29,166 nt of DNA from JBFLVQ01 sp040758525 (GCA_040758525.1 JBFLVQ010000036.1:1-29166), one strand, 5' to 3'; positions 16,657 to 26,011 are shown, counted from the stretch's first letter. Notes: generated from the letters alone by a model not told the origin. Numbers and translations are program-made.

Positions 16657-19600
16657 TCAGGTCGTCAAACGCCGGTAGATTCCGGGTAGGCGCTCAGGCA
16701 GGCTAAGCACATTGTCTATGATTGTATAACCAACATCGCCATAAAGATCTCGCAATTGATCTTCTGACTCGCGGTCGATTGTAATACAGAAGGGAGTAAT
16801 ATTGGCAATCTTGGCTTGTCTTAGCGCAATCTTAGTATCTTCACGAGCGTAACGAGAATCGCCATAATCATGATCATAAGGACGTCCATCACTTAGCACA
16901 ATAAGAAGTTTGGTACGGGCTTCCTGTTGTTCTAAACGAGCTACGGCGTGGCGAATGGCGGCACCTAAACGAGTGTTGTTCTGGTAAGAGATACCTCCTA
17001 TACGTTTCTCTACCTCAGGCGAATACTCCTCATTAAAATCTTTGATAACATAGAATTTTACATTACGGCGACCTTCGCTAGTGAAGCCTTGTATTGAGTA
17101 GCCATCACCGACGGCTTCAAGCGCTTCACTCATCAATACCAATCCTTCTTTCTCTATGTCTATGATACGCTGTCCTGGCTTAGAATAGGGTTGGTTAGGA
17201 TAGCGACTGATCGTACGTGCTGTGGAGCTTGACATATCTAATAGAAAAGAGACAACGACATCACGCTGGCGACGCAATTTACGTGTATATAGCCGTTCCG
17301 AAACACGGCCAGAGCTACGCCGGTCAATGGCATAATCGATCACCGATTGTAGATCAAAATCCTCACCATCCAATTCACCAAGGATACGGCGTAGATTCTC
17401 TGGTCGCAGCATCTGGAATTGGTGGCGCACTGATGAGATAACACCAGCATAGCGTCCACGTACATTAGCGACAAAGCTACGACTGCCATGCGCATTACGT
17501 CGCTCAATTACACGACACCAACGTGTGCGATAATCACCTAGTTCACGATCCCATTCATCATAGAAGAAGGCTTTATCACCCTGTTCAAGCCCCTGTTCAG
17601 GCACTTCTGCTTCGGTAGCAAGAGTGGCAAAGATCTCATCTGCAGGCTCGCTTAACTGCTCATCAGAAGGTATCCAATAGCTAAATGGTTCACTTAATGC
17701 CGCGGCGCTAGGCTGCTTTTGTGCATCTGCATCGGCTTCGGCCTGTTCATCACCAGCATCGCTCTGTCCATCTTGAGAATCACGCTGGTCGGCAGTTTGC
17801 GAATCCATCTGTAGCTCTTCGCTCTCTTTGAGATGTTGGAATAACTCATAAACATGTAGAGTAGCAATAAGCGAGTCAGCAACAGTGGCTTGATCCGTAA
17901 TATAACGAACAAAGATCTCCTCTATTTGATCAGCCAGCACATGGTAGAAACGTCTAGCTTCTGGTGTGATAGCGCCAAAGATCGCGGCTTGAAAGAGCAG
18001 TTCAAATGGCACTAGCTCACGCGGCAACTGTTCTACAGGTGGACGCTGTGCAGCAAGCCGTGTACGTACAAAATCTAGTTCACGCCGCAGACCACGGTAA
18101 GTCTGGCGTAGATGGCGGTCTATACGACCATTCTCTAGTGAAGTAAAGATACGACGTGCCAATTCCTGCTCAGGAAAATGTTCGAGCACACTAAGAAAAT
18201 AGACTTTATCATCTGTTATAGGCGCACGTGTGGTCGATTTAGTATGATTGCGAAAGTGTGTTGTTATCTCTTTGTGAGCGGCTTGTAGTATTGGTGTACC
18301 TTCTAGGTAGGTACCAAACTCCACCTGACCAGCAGCATGAGCAGCCAGCGCTTTGTAGAGTTTGAAATTTGATGCCTCATCAGCAAACTCTGTGATCGCG
18401 GCTGGTAACAGGATAGTACGACCATCACCAATCCTATACTCTTGACGCATCTCGCTGATCGGCTTGATAACCAATTGCCGACCGGTGAGACCTTCTATAT
18501 AGAGGCGTAACATCTGTACTACAGCATCTAGCGCCAATCCCCCTTCACTCTGATAAAGTGCGGCACGACTGCCATTCGATTCAAGCGCATAGTAGGCTTG
18601 TGAACGCCTACTATCCTTGCCATAGAGTGTTAAGCCATGCAATGCCCACTCACGAAACTGCTCTAAAGATGCCATACGTAGTGCAAATGGACTTGCCTTA
18701 AAGCATTCTACTGCCGAACTGGTGTTATGTTCGCCAATCTGCCCAACTACATCGAGCACACTATTAATAATATTGGCATTCTTTTGGCTATCACCATAGC
18801 GTGCAAGTGATTGTAGTATTTTGGGGCTCACCTTAAGGAAATGGTAGCCGGTCGCATTACCCTGTGCAGCTACGCTAAAACTCAATTGTGTCCAGCGTTC
18901 AAAGGCTCTAATATCAGCAAGGGCAAGGACACGACCAGCAGCACGAAAATATTGTAATGCAACACCACCACTTTTATCTAAGAACAGATAAGTAAACTCA
19001 AAGAGTTTTGGCCAACTAGGGCGTGTTTCAGCAGTAAGCACTTCGGGTATTGATGTAAAGAATTCTGCTGCCGTACCGCCTGAACGATGTACAAACGAAG
19101 TCGTCAGATCAAGCATCTGCTCAACGAGTCTGCTACCATCATCAAGCGCTTCTAAGTGTCCAATAACCTCTGGAGCAGCTTTTAGTAAGTCGCAACTATG
19201 CTTAACAGAATGCTGTGAGACATCGTGGCAAATATTTAACACACGTGTAGTAAGCGGATTCTCACGAAATGTTGTGAGAATATCGGGAAAAGATTTAAAG
19301 CATTCTAGTGCAAGCGTAGTAGAGAGCGCCGCCTGGCGGGAAACCAGGGTAAGCGCGCGTAGCCGAAAGGAAGCGGCAATCGCAGCAAGTATCCTCGCGC
19401 TTGCCTGAAAAAATTCTACTGCTGCATCTGGACTAGTGGTAGCTAATCGTTTACCTGTCTCACCCCATATACGCATCTCGCTATTTGCTAATAGACGTGC
19501 AGCCTCAGGTGCGACAACAAAAAATTCCATAGCTGCGCGTAATGAGACCGCCGTCAGACTTGCGCCTAGGTCTAGTACTAGCAGAATACGATCGGGTGGC

Positions 19601-19692
19601 ATAAGCCCCAAACGGGCAGCAAGGTTATCAAGAGTAGCGCCTGCCACTCCCTTGAGATGTTTTTGTAATGCGTTCTTTACGTGCCCTTCCAT
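16657..19692 (-). CDS. NorD-like vWA domain protein with helical repeats
   Basis: 1011 residues, cytosolic. Residues ~51-370 contain eight copies of a roughly 38-residue helical repeat with core A-x-E-[FC]-F-x3-P-x2-L (e.g. LALECFKSFPDIL, SAVECFKASPFAL). A conserved middle region follows, then an acidic Gln/Asp/Glu-rich linker (~630-665) and the NorD-type segment FFYDEWDRELGDYRTRWC. The C-terminal vWA domain has a complete MIDAS: D819-x-S821-x-S823, NNTRLG, and LSDGRPYDHDYGD. NorD/CbbO proteins normally work with a MoxR-type AAA+ partner (NorQ/CbbQ) as metal-insertion or remodelling chaperones. No such partner is in this window; instead the gene is followed by the kinase-ATPase. A TAA stop lies two codons before the ATG, so no longer start is possible; the ATG lacks a ribosome site. 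Confidence 0.88.
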   Translation of the reverse strand: MEGHVKNALQKHLKGVAGATLDNLAARLGLMPPDRILLVLDLGASLTAVSLRAAMEFFVVAPEAARLLANSEMRIWGETGKRLATTSPDAAVEFFQASARILAAIAASFRLRALTLVSRQAALSTTLALECFKSFPDILTTFRENPLTTRVLNICHDVSQHSVKHSCDLLKAAPEVIGHLEALDDGSRLVEQMLDLTTSFVHRSGGTAAEFFTSIPEVLTAETRPSWPKLFEFTYLFLDKSGGVALQYFRAAGRVLALADIRAFERWTQLSFSVAAQGNATGYHFLKVSPKILQSLARYGDSQKNANIINSVLDVVGQIGEHNTSSAVECFKASPFALRMASLEQFREWALHGLTLYGKDSRRSQAYYALESNGSRAALYQSEGGLALDAVVQMLRLYIEGLTGRQLVIKPISEMRQEYRIGDGRTILLPAAITEFADEASNFKLYKALAAHAAGQVEFGTYLEGTPILQAAHKEITTHFRNHTKSTTRAPITDDKVYFLSVLEHFPEQELARRIFTSLENGRIDRHLRQTYRGLRRELDFVRTRLAAQRPPVEQLPRELVPFELLFQAAIFGAITPEARRFYHVLADQIEEIFVRYITDQATVADSLIATLHVYELFQHLKESEELQMDSQTADQRDSQDGQSDAGDEQAEADADAQKQPSAAALSEPFSYWIPSDEQLSEPADEIFATLATEAEVPEQGLEQGDKAFFYDEWDRELGDYRTRWCRVIERRNAHGSRSFVANVRGRYAGVISSVRHQFQMLRPENLRRILGELDGEDFDLQSVIDYAIDRRSSGRVSERLYTRKLRRQRDVVVSFLLDMSSSTARTISRYPNQPYSKPGQRIIDIEKEGLVLMSEALEAVGDGYSIQGFTSEGRRNVKFYVIKDFNEEYSPEVEKRIGGISYQNNTRLGAAIRHAVARLEQQEARTKLLIVLSDGRPYDHDYGDSRYAREDTKIALRQAKIANITPFCITIDRESEDQLRDLYGDVGYTIIDNVLSLPERLPGIYRRLTT

Positions 19693-19850
19693 ATGTTATC
19701 GTAGCTAAGCCATCAACTCCTTGTAAAACTCCTAATCAATAAATATTAAACTGTAACCTGCAAAAAGTGAACCGCCAGCGGACGCGTCTGGCGCACACGG
19801 CCCTAAATCGAGTTATACTTTCAAGCGAATCTGTAAAGGAGAAGCGAGCT
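19693..19850. promoter_or_regulatory. Divergent promoter region with a GC-rich inverted repeat
   Basis: 158 bases between the vWA operon (leftwards) and the HTH gene (rightwards), so it must hold both promoters. CGCCAG (19773-19778) is inverted as CTGGCG (19788-19793) around nine bases, in an otherwise AT-rich stretch. GTTATACT near 19811-19818 is a plausible -10 for the HTH gene; the same string recurs before the glycosyltransferase gene. No -35 is convincing. Confidence 0.35.
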
Positions 19851-20069
19851 ATGTTAAGCCCAAAGGACTATAAAGAGGTCGAACGCCGCTATCACGATCC
19901 TAAGATCAGCGCTTATGAACAGCGCCGCTGCCATGCCTTGTTGCTGCTTAGCGACGGCTATCCAGTGGAAAAGGTCGCGGAACTGCTGCGTGTCTCCATC
20001 GAAAGAGTTCAAGAGTGGGTAAATTACTACCAGCAGCAGGGTATTGCTGGCCTGGAAGAATGGCGTTAA
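19851..20069 (+). CDS. Small helix-turn-helix protein
   Basis: 72 residues from the ATG at 19851, which has AAGGAG nine bases upstream; the frame is open further back to 19767 but without such a site. The N-terminal ~25 residues are basic and acidic helix (KDYKEVERRYHDP). Residues ~26-70 are an HTH of the homeodomain-like/IS630 N-terminal type (HALLLLSDGYPVEKVAELLRVS, VQEWVNYYQQQGIAGLEEW). Intact IS630-type transposases carry this domain before a DDE catalytic domain; here the gene stops with an ordinary TAA and the next base pairs belong to another gene. It may be a domesticated DNA-binding fragment or a small regulator; with the downstream glycan genes only 80 bases away, control of them is possible. 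Confidence 0.7.
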   Translation: MLSPKDYKEVERRYHDPKISAYEQRRCHALLLLSDGYPVEKVAELLRVSIERVQEWVNYYQQQGIAGLEEWR

Positions 20070-20103
20070 TTAATTCCTTGCTGGGATAGCGTTTGCATAT
20101 GTT

Positions 20104-20109
20104 ATACTG
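20104..20109 (+). promoter_or_regulatory. Possible extended -10 box before the glycosyltransferase gene
   Basis: TGTTATACT gives TATACT with the upstream TG of an extended -10. A TTGCTG lies about 19 bases further upstream. Transcription would begin near 20116, just inside the GTG alternative start of the glycosyltransferase, which favours the ATG at 20149 as its true start. Confidence 0.4.
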
Positions 20110-20148
20110 GTGGCCTGTAAAGAGTTTCTGGTACATGGTCAATCAATT

Positions 20149-21345
20149 ATGCGCATATGCATGTTCAATAACCTGTTTCCTCCTGTTAAGAGCGGCTCGT
20201 CACACTTCACTCATACACTCTCGAAGATGCTGGCAGCACGCGGTCATGAAGTAACGGTAGTGGCAGCTCGTGTAGAGGGAGCGCCAGCGCATGAGCAATT
20301 AGACGGTCTTGACATTTATCGTTTGTCCTGTCTAATGCTGCCACAACTAGAGATTGCGCATGGCTTCAAATACCTCTCTTATACTTTCTTTCCTTGGAAT
20401 CTCAGGCAGCTTGCCGAACTATGTCAGCGTAAACGCTTTGATGTATTACACCAACATGGACAGATCTTTGATACTGCCTTGAGTTCTCGTTATCTTGCCG
20501 GTAAGTTCCATATCCCTCTGGTAACTACCATACATACACCGGTACGACATACTGTGCCGTTCTATATGAGTATCCTCAAATTTCTTGACAAGACGATAGT
20601 TAAGCACTTGATTATCAAGCGAGCACAACTGCTTATCGCACCAGATCAGACTGTCGTCGATAATGTTAATGAGCGCTACCAACATGAATGGGTGCTAGAA
20701 GTTCCCTACGGTGTAGACCAGTTTGATATACGGCCAGAATATGCCACTGAGATCCGAGAGAAGTACAAAATTGGCGACCGGCCTGTGATCCTTTCGCTTG
20801 GGCATGTACATAATTTGCGTGACCGTTGCGACCTGATCTCAGCAATGCCTGAGATTATTAAACAGGTTCCCGATGTACATCTGCTTATTGTTGGTGATAT
20901 CTATACACAAAGACCTATTGAGCTAACACAAAGCTTAGGACTCAAGTCGCATGTGACTTTCACTGGTGGCATACCTCATGAAGAGATCGGCAAGTATCTC
21001 TCAGCAGCAACCATTGAGGCACATTGGTTTGGTGGGCAGCCTGCGCTTGGTATTGCCGCAATGGAAGCTATGGCAGTAGGTAAACCTGTAGTAGCTTCGA
21101 TTGGCGCTGATGATCTAGGCAAAGGTGTACTACGGCCTGGTGAAAATATTATGCTGATCGACTGTGGCTCGCTGCCCAACATTGCTGATACAATTGTGCA
21201 GCTACTGCGTGATCCTAATTTACGTCAGCGTATCGGTGAAAATGGCCGTAAAATGATTGAAGAGCATTTTTCCTGGACCAGTGTCACCGAACGTATGGAA
21301 GCTGCCTATCAACAGTTGATTGAACGTTATCATCGCAGTGCCTGA
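20149..21345 (+). CDS. GT4 family glycosyltransferase
   Basis: 398 residues from ATG 20149, where the typical N-terminus begins (MRICMFNNLFPPVKSGSSHF, the acceptor-side glycine loop). A GTG at 20110 would add 13 unconserved residues. The order is that of the GT-B fold: LAARGHEVTVVAAR, DVLHQHGQIFD, LVTTIHTP, the VPYGVDQFDI hinge, ILSLGHV at the start of the donor domain, VTFTGGIPHEEIGKYLSAA, and ALGIAAMEAMAVGKPVVAS. The second Glu of the family's E-x7-E motif is there, but the residue at the usual first Glu position appears to be Pro, as in some GT4 members. It should transfer a sugar from a nucleotide donor in the cytosol, at the membrane face. It overlaps the start of the next gene. Confidence 0.9.
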   Translation: MRICMFNNLFPPVKSGSSHFTHTLSKMLAARGHEVTVVAARVEGAPAHEQLDGLDIYRLSCLMLPQLEIAHGFKYLSYTFFPWNLRQLAELCQRKRFDVLHQHGQIFDTALSSRYLAGKFHIPLVTTIHTPVRHTVPFYMSILKFLDKTIVKHLIIKRAQLLIAPDQTVVDNVNERYQHEWVLEVPYGVDQFDIRPEYATEIREKYKIGDRPVILSLGHVHNLRDRCDLISAMPEIIKQVPDVHLLIVGDIYTQRPIELTQSLGLKSHVTFTGGIPHEEIGKYLSAATIEAHWFGGQPALGIAAMEAMAVGKPVVASIGADDLGKGVLRPGENIMLIDCGSLPNIADTIVQLLRDPNLRQRIGENGRKMIEEHFSWTSVTERMEAAYQQLIERYHRSA

Positions 21346-23119
21346 AAAATATTCACAAATAGAGCAAACTACTCCAGTCATCTCTCACTGGTATATTATT
21401 GGGCTGATTCTTGCGCTTACACTGCTGATCAGCGCCCCTGCTCTGAATTATGGTTTTGTCTATGAAGATCATGCTCTGATCGAGAATAATATTGATATAC
21501 GCCATTTCGACTTTGTTAATTCCTTCCGCTCCTCAGGTGGTTTTACTAGTGGGCTTGGCAATGATTACCAACAGATTGCCTTCTTCCGTCCCTTACAAAC
21601 ATTACTCTACAGCCTTAACTACCAGCTATTTGAAACTGACCCTTTCTGGTGGCATCTACAGCCTTTGATCTTTTACCTAACTACAGTACTGCTGGTCTAT
21701 CTAATCTCCTTAAGACTATTAACAGATCGTTACCTGGCTGGTGCGCTTACACTAATCTTTGCCTGGCATCCTGCTCATACAGAAGCGTTGGCTTGGGCAC
21801 ATTGTGCGCAAGATCCTATGCATGCAATGTTCTACTTATCAGCCTGCTACACTTTTATACGTGCACGATTATCTGCTAGACCCTTACTCTGGTGGACTGG
21901 CGCACTGGTATCTTTTGCATTAGCACTGCTAACAAAAGAGACTGCCGTTTCCCTGCCTATGGTAGCGGCTGCTTACTGCTTCTGGTTGGATAATCGTGAT
22001 AAAAAGTTATCAGTACGTCTACGGCAATCTTTTATTACTGTATTACCATTCTTCTTTACCTTGGCCTGCTATTTTGTGTTCCGCTGGCTCTGTTTTGGTG
22101 GCGCACTACGTATCACTAATCGTGTACCCTGGAACACGGTCCTGCTAACACTGCCACAGGTACTACTACGTTATACAATTAACCTACTCTGGCCACTAAA
22201 ATTGAGTCTTGCCTATCCAGAGCGTTATATAAATTCACCTGCAATGGCTTTTTTCATCCCTTTGCTGATTATTCTGATAATTGCCATTGGCCTGCTGGTA
22301 TTGGCTTGGCGTGAGCGACGTTGTGCTTTTGCGCTAGCCTGGATGGTGCTGACGCTTGGACCTATGCTCAATATTGGCCTCTTTGTGCCAGATATGTTAT
22401 TGCAAGATCGTTACCTCTTTCTGCCCCTCTTCGGTTTTGCGCTTCTGCTAGTAGTAATGGCACGAACACTTATTACTCGATTGTCAGTAGGTTGGCAACG
22501 GCCTGCACTGTTGTTTGCGCTTGCTGCAGTGATAGGTGGCTATGGAGTGTTAATGGCTCGACAAGTGTCGTATTGGCGCGATGATATTGCACTCTTTTCT
22601 CGGGCTATTGAAGTGGATGCACGTTCTGGCTTTGCACATTTCAATCTAGCACGTGCCTATCAACTTCAACACAATTACGAAAAAGCGCTAGATCATTTCC
22701 AACAAGCCTATGATATCAATCCTAGCGCAGACTATTTTGCCGCGCTTGGCGATGTTTACAATGAGATGGGCGACTACCAGACCGCAGGGGCTTACTATAA
22801 CCAGGTGATTACACAAGATCCTTATGGTAGTCTAATGACTCGTAATAATCTTGCTACGATCTATCTGAAATTAGGTCGCCCGGAGCTTGCCGTAAAGCTC
22901 CTCACAGAAGGATTGAACTATGCCCCTAATCTCTTTTTAAGCCGTTATAATTTGGGACTGGCGCTGTTGCGTACAGGTGAACCCGCCCGCGCACTGATAC
23001 AATTAGAACAGGCAGAGCGTCTTAATCCAGATGATCCAGATACACACGCACTGATCAGGGAAGCACATTCTGCAATAATGCGAAAATCGACCAACAGTGG
23101 ATCAGCTACCCGTCCTTGA
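21338..23119 (+). CDS. TMTC-like membrane glycosyltransferase with TPR repeats
   Basis: About 593 residues from GTG 21338 (TTG 21320 is an alternative; neither has a clear ribosome site). It overlaps the preceding gene, so the two are probably co-translated. The N-terminal ~420 residues hold about ten membrane segments. The first outer loop carries FVYEDHALIENN, the acidic pair position of PMT/TMTC-type GT-C enzymes, and a later loop has LLQDRYLFLPLFGF, the hallmark of the TMTC group. The last ~155 residues are four TPR units (SGFAHFNLARAYQLQHNYEKALDHF and repeats) ending in an alanine/arginine tail. Family members use a polyprenyl-phosphate-linked sugar to glycosylate targets outside the membrane; the TPRs may bind the target protein. 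Substrate specificity cannot be read from sequence. Confidence 0.85.
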   Translation: MPEKYSQIEQTTPVISHWYIIGLILALTLLISAPALNYGFVYEDHALIENNIDIRHFDFVNSFRSSGGFTSGLGNDYQQIAFFRPLQTLLYSLNYQLFETDPFWWHLQPLIFYLTTVLLVYLISLRLLTDRYLAGALTLIFAWHPAHTEALAWAHCAQDPMHAMFYLSACYTFIRARLSARPLLWWTGALVSFALALLTKETAVSLPMVAAAYCFWLDNRDKKLSVRLRQSFITVLPFFFTLACYFVFRWLCFGGALRITNRVPWNTVLLTLPQVLLRYTINLLWPLKLSLAYPERYINSPAMAFFIPLLIILIIAIGLLVLAWRERRCAFALAWMVLTLGPMLNIGLFVPDMLLQDRYLFLPLFGFALLLVVMARTLITRLSVGWQRPALLFALAAVIGGYGVLMARQVSYWRDDIALFSRAIEVDARSGFAHFNLARAYQLQHNYEKALDHFQQAYDINPSADYFAALGDVYNEMGDYQTAGAYYNQVITQDPYGSLMTRNNLATIYLKLGRPELAVKLLTEGLNYAPNLFLSRYNLGLALLRTGEPARALIQLEQAERLNPDDPDTHALIREAHSAIMRKSTNSGSATRP

Positions 23120-23229
23120 GATAGACTGCTCCTCATACTGTTATGGTCACAAATTAAAAAAACTGAATCTGTACTTGTCAGGTTAGGAAAGCTAGAGTTC
23201 CGTGGATAAAAATACTTAGAGAGTGAGTT

Positions 23230-23907
23230 ATGAATCTAAACAACATTGAACTGATCACATTTGATTGCTACGGAACTCTGATAGATTGGGAAGGCGGAAT
23301 TACAAATGCCTTTCAAACAACAGCAGCTCGCGATGGTATCAGATTATCAACTGATGATATCGTGACCGCCTATATGCTGGAAGAACCCATTGTAGAGACT
23401 GAGTCTTACCGCTCATATAGAGAAGTGTTAACAGAAACGGCGCGACGAGTGGCAGCACGACTGGGCTGGCAACTCAATCCCTCGCATGCCGACTTTCTTG
23501 TCGCTAGTATGGGTGATTGGATACCATTCTCTGATACCAATGCTGCATTAGAGCGACTGGCTAAGCGTTTTCAACTTGGTATTCTCTCTAATGTTGATGA
23601 TGATCTATTAGCGGCAACTCGACGACATTTTACAGTAAACTTCGATCTAATCGTAACTGCGGCTCAGGTTAAATCTTACAAGCCAGGGCATGCCCACTTT
23701 CAAGAAGCCATCACTCGTCGTGGCGGTAAGCAAGGACTGTTGCACGCGGCACAGAGCCATTTCCATGATGTTGTACCAGCCACTACGCTTGGTATCCCAG
23801 TTGTGTGGGTTAATCGTAAAAATGAGCCATTGCCGTCTGGTGGACCACGTCCAACTTATCAAGTACATAACCTTGCTGGCTTGGCTGAGCTAATGTTGAA
23901 TAATTAG
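23230..23907 (+). CDS. HAD superfamily hydrolase, haloacid dehalogenase-like
   Basis: 225 residues; ribosome site GAGAGTGAG before the ATG. Motif I is FDCYGTLIDW with nucleophile Asp12 followed by Cys-Tyr, so the acid/base Asp two residues later that marks HAD phosphatases is Tyr, as in type II haloacid dehalogenase relatives. Motif II is LSNVDDD, motif III KSYKPGHAHF (Lys), and motif IV is SHFHDVVPA with IPVVWVNRK. A helical cap lies between motifs I and II (C1 type). The dehalogenase-like motif does not prove dehalogenation; many such proteins have other small-molecule substrates. It sits among glycan genes with a 110-base gap before it and its own probable promoter, so a link to them is unproven. 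Confidence 0.87.
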   Translation: MNLNNIELITFDCYGTLIDWEGGITNAFQTTAARDGIRLSTDDIVTAYMLEEPIVETESYRSYREVLTETARRVAARLGWQLNPSHADFLVASMGDWIPFSDTNAALERLAKRFQLGILSNVDDDLLAATRRHFTVNFDLIVTAAQVKSYKPGHAHFQEAITRRGGKQGLLHAAQSHFHDVVPATTLGIPVVWVNRKNEPLPSGGPRPTYQVHNLAGLAELMLNN

Positions 23908-23939
23908 TAATAAGCCATTATCAATTGTGGAGTAATTAA

Positions 23940-25049
23940 ATGCAACCATCGGTAATACCTGTTGTTAATTTGGTCAAACAAAATGAGACAATCCGCGCAG
24001 AGTTAGAAGAGGCGGTGCTGCGTGCATTGCACTCCGGCAACTACATACTAGGGCCAGAAGTGGCGGCCTTTGAGAAAGAGATTGCGCAATACTGTAATGT
24101 CCCACATGCGATTGCCTGTGCCTCTGGCACAGATGCGATAATGCTGGCATTAATGGCGATTGGGTTTAAACCTGGTGATGAAGTAATCATGCCTTCATTT
24201 ACCATCTATGTCGATCCAGAAGTGGTATCACTAATGAATGGAGTACCACGCTTTGCCGAAATTGATGCACGCACTTTCAATATCAATCCAGATCAGATTG
24301 CTGCCCAGATCACACCAAGAACACGTGCCATTATTGTCACACATCTGTATGGCTTAACAGCAGAAATGGATCCGATTATGGCACTAGCACGTGAGCATAA
24401 ACTGATTGTGATAGAGGACGCTTGTCAAGCAATCGGCAGCACTTACCGTGGTCATATGGCTGGTAATATTGGTGACTTTGGCTGTTTTAGCTTCTATCCT
24501 ACGAAAAATCTTGGCGGTTATGGTGATGGTGGTCTGATCACCACTCAGAATGATGAGTATGCGGCACTGCTACGGCGACTGCGTACACATGGATTCACAG
24601 CGAAATATTTTAGCAATGAGGTTGGTATGAATAGTCGCTTAGATGAGATTCAAGCAGCGGCATTGCGAGTTAAGTTACGCCGACTAGATCAATGGACACA
24701 AAGGCGACATCAACTAGCAGCACATTATAATGAGGGATTATCGAGTATAGCTGAAGTACAGATTCCCTTTATTCCCGCTCATTGTCAGACTAATTACCAT
24801 CAGTACACAATTCGTGCACAACGGCGCGATGAATTGAAAGAATTTCTTGCCCAACAAGGAATACAGAGCGCGATCCATTATCCATTAGCGCCATTTCAAC
24901 AGAAGGTCTATATTCAACACTATCTTGCTAGCGATTATCCTGAAGCGCTTAAAGCTGTGGCAGAAGTGCTCTCATTACCACTCTTTGCCGAGTTAGAATT
25001 TGCCGAGGTCGATCGTGTTATTGATACGATCAAACAGTTTTATCGATGA
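23940..25049 (+). CDS. DegT/DnrJ/EryC1/StrS family aminotransferase
   Basis: 369 residues; ribosome site GTGGAG before the ATG. PLP-dependent sugar aminotransferase of fold type I: N-terminal SGNYILGPEVAAFE, SGTDAIMLALMA (PLP phosphate loop), VIEDACQAIGSTYRG (Asp binds the PLP ring), FSFYPTKNLGGYGDGG with the Schiff-base Lys189, and GMNSRLDEIQAA. The C-terminus has NYHQYTIR and IHYPLAPFQQ. It would convert a keto-sugar nucleotide to an amino-sugar using glutamate. It overlaps the oxidoreductase gene by four bases (ATGA), so the two are coupled and probably act on the same sugar, as in WlbA/WlbC-like pairs. The exact sugar is not readable. Confidence 0.93.
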   Translation: MQPSVIPVVNLVKQNETIRAELEEAVLRALHSGNYILGPEVAAFEKEIAQYCNVPHAIACASGTDAIMLALMAIGFKPGDEVIMPSFTIYVDPEVVSLMNGVPRFAEIDARTFNINPDQIAAQITPRTRAIIVTHLYGLTAEMDPIMALAREHKLIVIEDACQAIGSTYRGHMAGNIGDFGCFSFYPTKNLGGYGDGGLITTQNDEYAALLRRLRTHGFTAKYFSNEVGMNSRLDEIQAAALRVKLRRLDQWTQRRHQLAAHYNEGLSSIAEVQIPFIPAHCQTNYHQYTIRAQRRDELKEFLAQQGIQSAIHYPLAPFQQKVYIQHYLASDYPEALKAVAEVLSLPLFAELEFAEVDRVIDTIKQFYR

Positions 25050-26011
25050 ATAAGATTAGACTGGCATTGCTAGGATGTGGACGTTGGGGTAAGAACTTAT
25101 TAAGAGTCTTCTCCCAACTCCCCTATTCTACAGTTAGCACTGTCTATACACGTACTGGTCAGGACAATGTACTGGCGCTAGCGGCACAGTACGGCGCGCG
25201 CTGGTGTGCTGATCCGCAAGAGAGTTGGCAGAATACTGAGATCGATGCAGTCGTGATTGCCACACCAGATCCTACTCATTACACATTTGCCAAAACTGCA
25301 CTGGAAAATGGTAAACATGTCTTCGTTGAGAAACCACTTGCCATTACGGCCTGGCAATGTCGTGAACTGGGTGAACTGGCACATAATCGAGACCTCACAC
25401 TACAAGTCGGACATATTATGCAGTACCATACGGCTACTCAAGTAGTCGCTGAAGCAGTTGCTAAATCACGCTGGGGCGCATTATGTCATATAGAGATGAA
25501 CAATACCGATCTGAAAGACTATCCTGTTGAGAGTGAACTACTCACTGGTACGCTCGTGCATGATCTTTCGTTGCTTGCCTGCCTCTTTGACTTTTCACCA
25601 CGTATAGAATCGGTACATGCCTTCAGTCTTGGGGTAGGTGCACCGATCGCAGCCGTACGTGCAGAACTCTATTATGGTAGTGTACCTGTGTCATTACGTT
25701 GTTCTATGGCCTACCCAGTTGCTAATCGCGATATGATATTAACGTTCGAACGTGCGCTACTAAGATTTGATCGCACTGGTAAAGGGCGTCTAACCGCCCA
25801 CACAGCAGTTGCACCACCTATGGGTATGCATTATCAGACTACTTACTCTACTAATGCAGAACTTCCCTTCCCTGAGCAGGAGCCATTAAGGCTTGAATGT
25901 GAAGATTTTCTTGCTGCTATCAAGCAACACCGGGCACCAGTTGCTAATGCTACAGTGGCGCTACGAATTGCGGAAACACTTGATGCATTACGCCAGCGCA
26001 TTCTGGTATGA
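25046..26011 (+). CDS. Gfo/Idh/MocA family oxidoreductase
   Basis: 321 residues. The N-terminal Rossmann domain has GCGRWGKN (residues 10-17), ATPDPTHYTFAKTALENG and the family hallmark VEKPLA with Lys96. The C-terminal half has the catalytic-region pattern HDLSLL (His-Asp) after a GTLVHD turn. Family members oxidise or reduce sugar-nucleotides or inositols with NAD(P). Translational coupling to the aminotransferase gene (ATGA) suggests it makes the keto-sugar that the aminotransferase uses. The gene ends 25 bases before the deacetylase start, so the three genes form one tight unit. Confidence 0.92.
   Translation: MNKIRLALLGCGRWGKNLLRVFSQLPYSTVSTVYTRTGQDNVLALAAQYGARWCADPQESWQNTEIDAVVIATPDPTHYTFAKTALENGKHVFVEKPLAITAWQCRELGELAHNRDLTLQVGHIMQYHTATQVVAEAVAKSRWGALCHIEMNNTDLKDYPVESELLTGTLVHDLSLLACLFDFSPRIESVHAFSLGVGAPIAAVRAELYYGSVPVSLRCSMAYPVANRDMILTFERALLRFDRTGKGRLTAHTAVAPPMGMHYQTTYSTNAELPFPEQEPLRLECEDFLAAIKQHRAPVANATVALRIAETLDALRQRILV

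Noticed and set aside
10966..19692. Calling the vWA-kinase pair a classical vWA-MoxR ternary conflict system
   Set aside because: No MoxR-type AAA+ is present and the ATPase in the kinase chain is STAND/AAA_16-like; the vWA protein is of the NorD branch.
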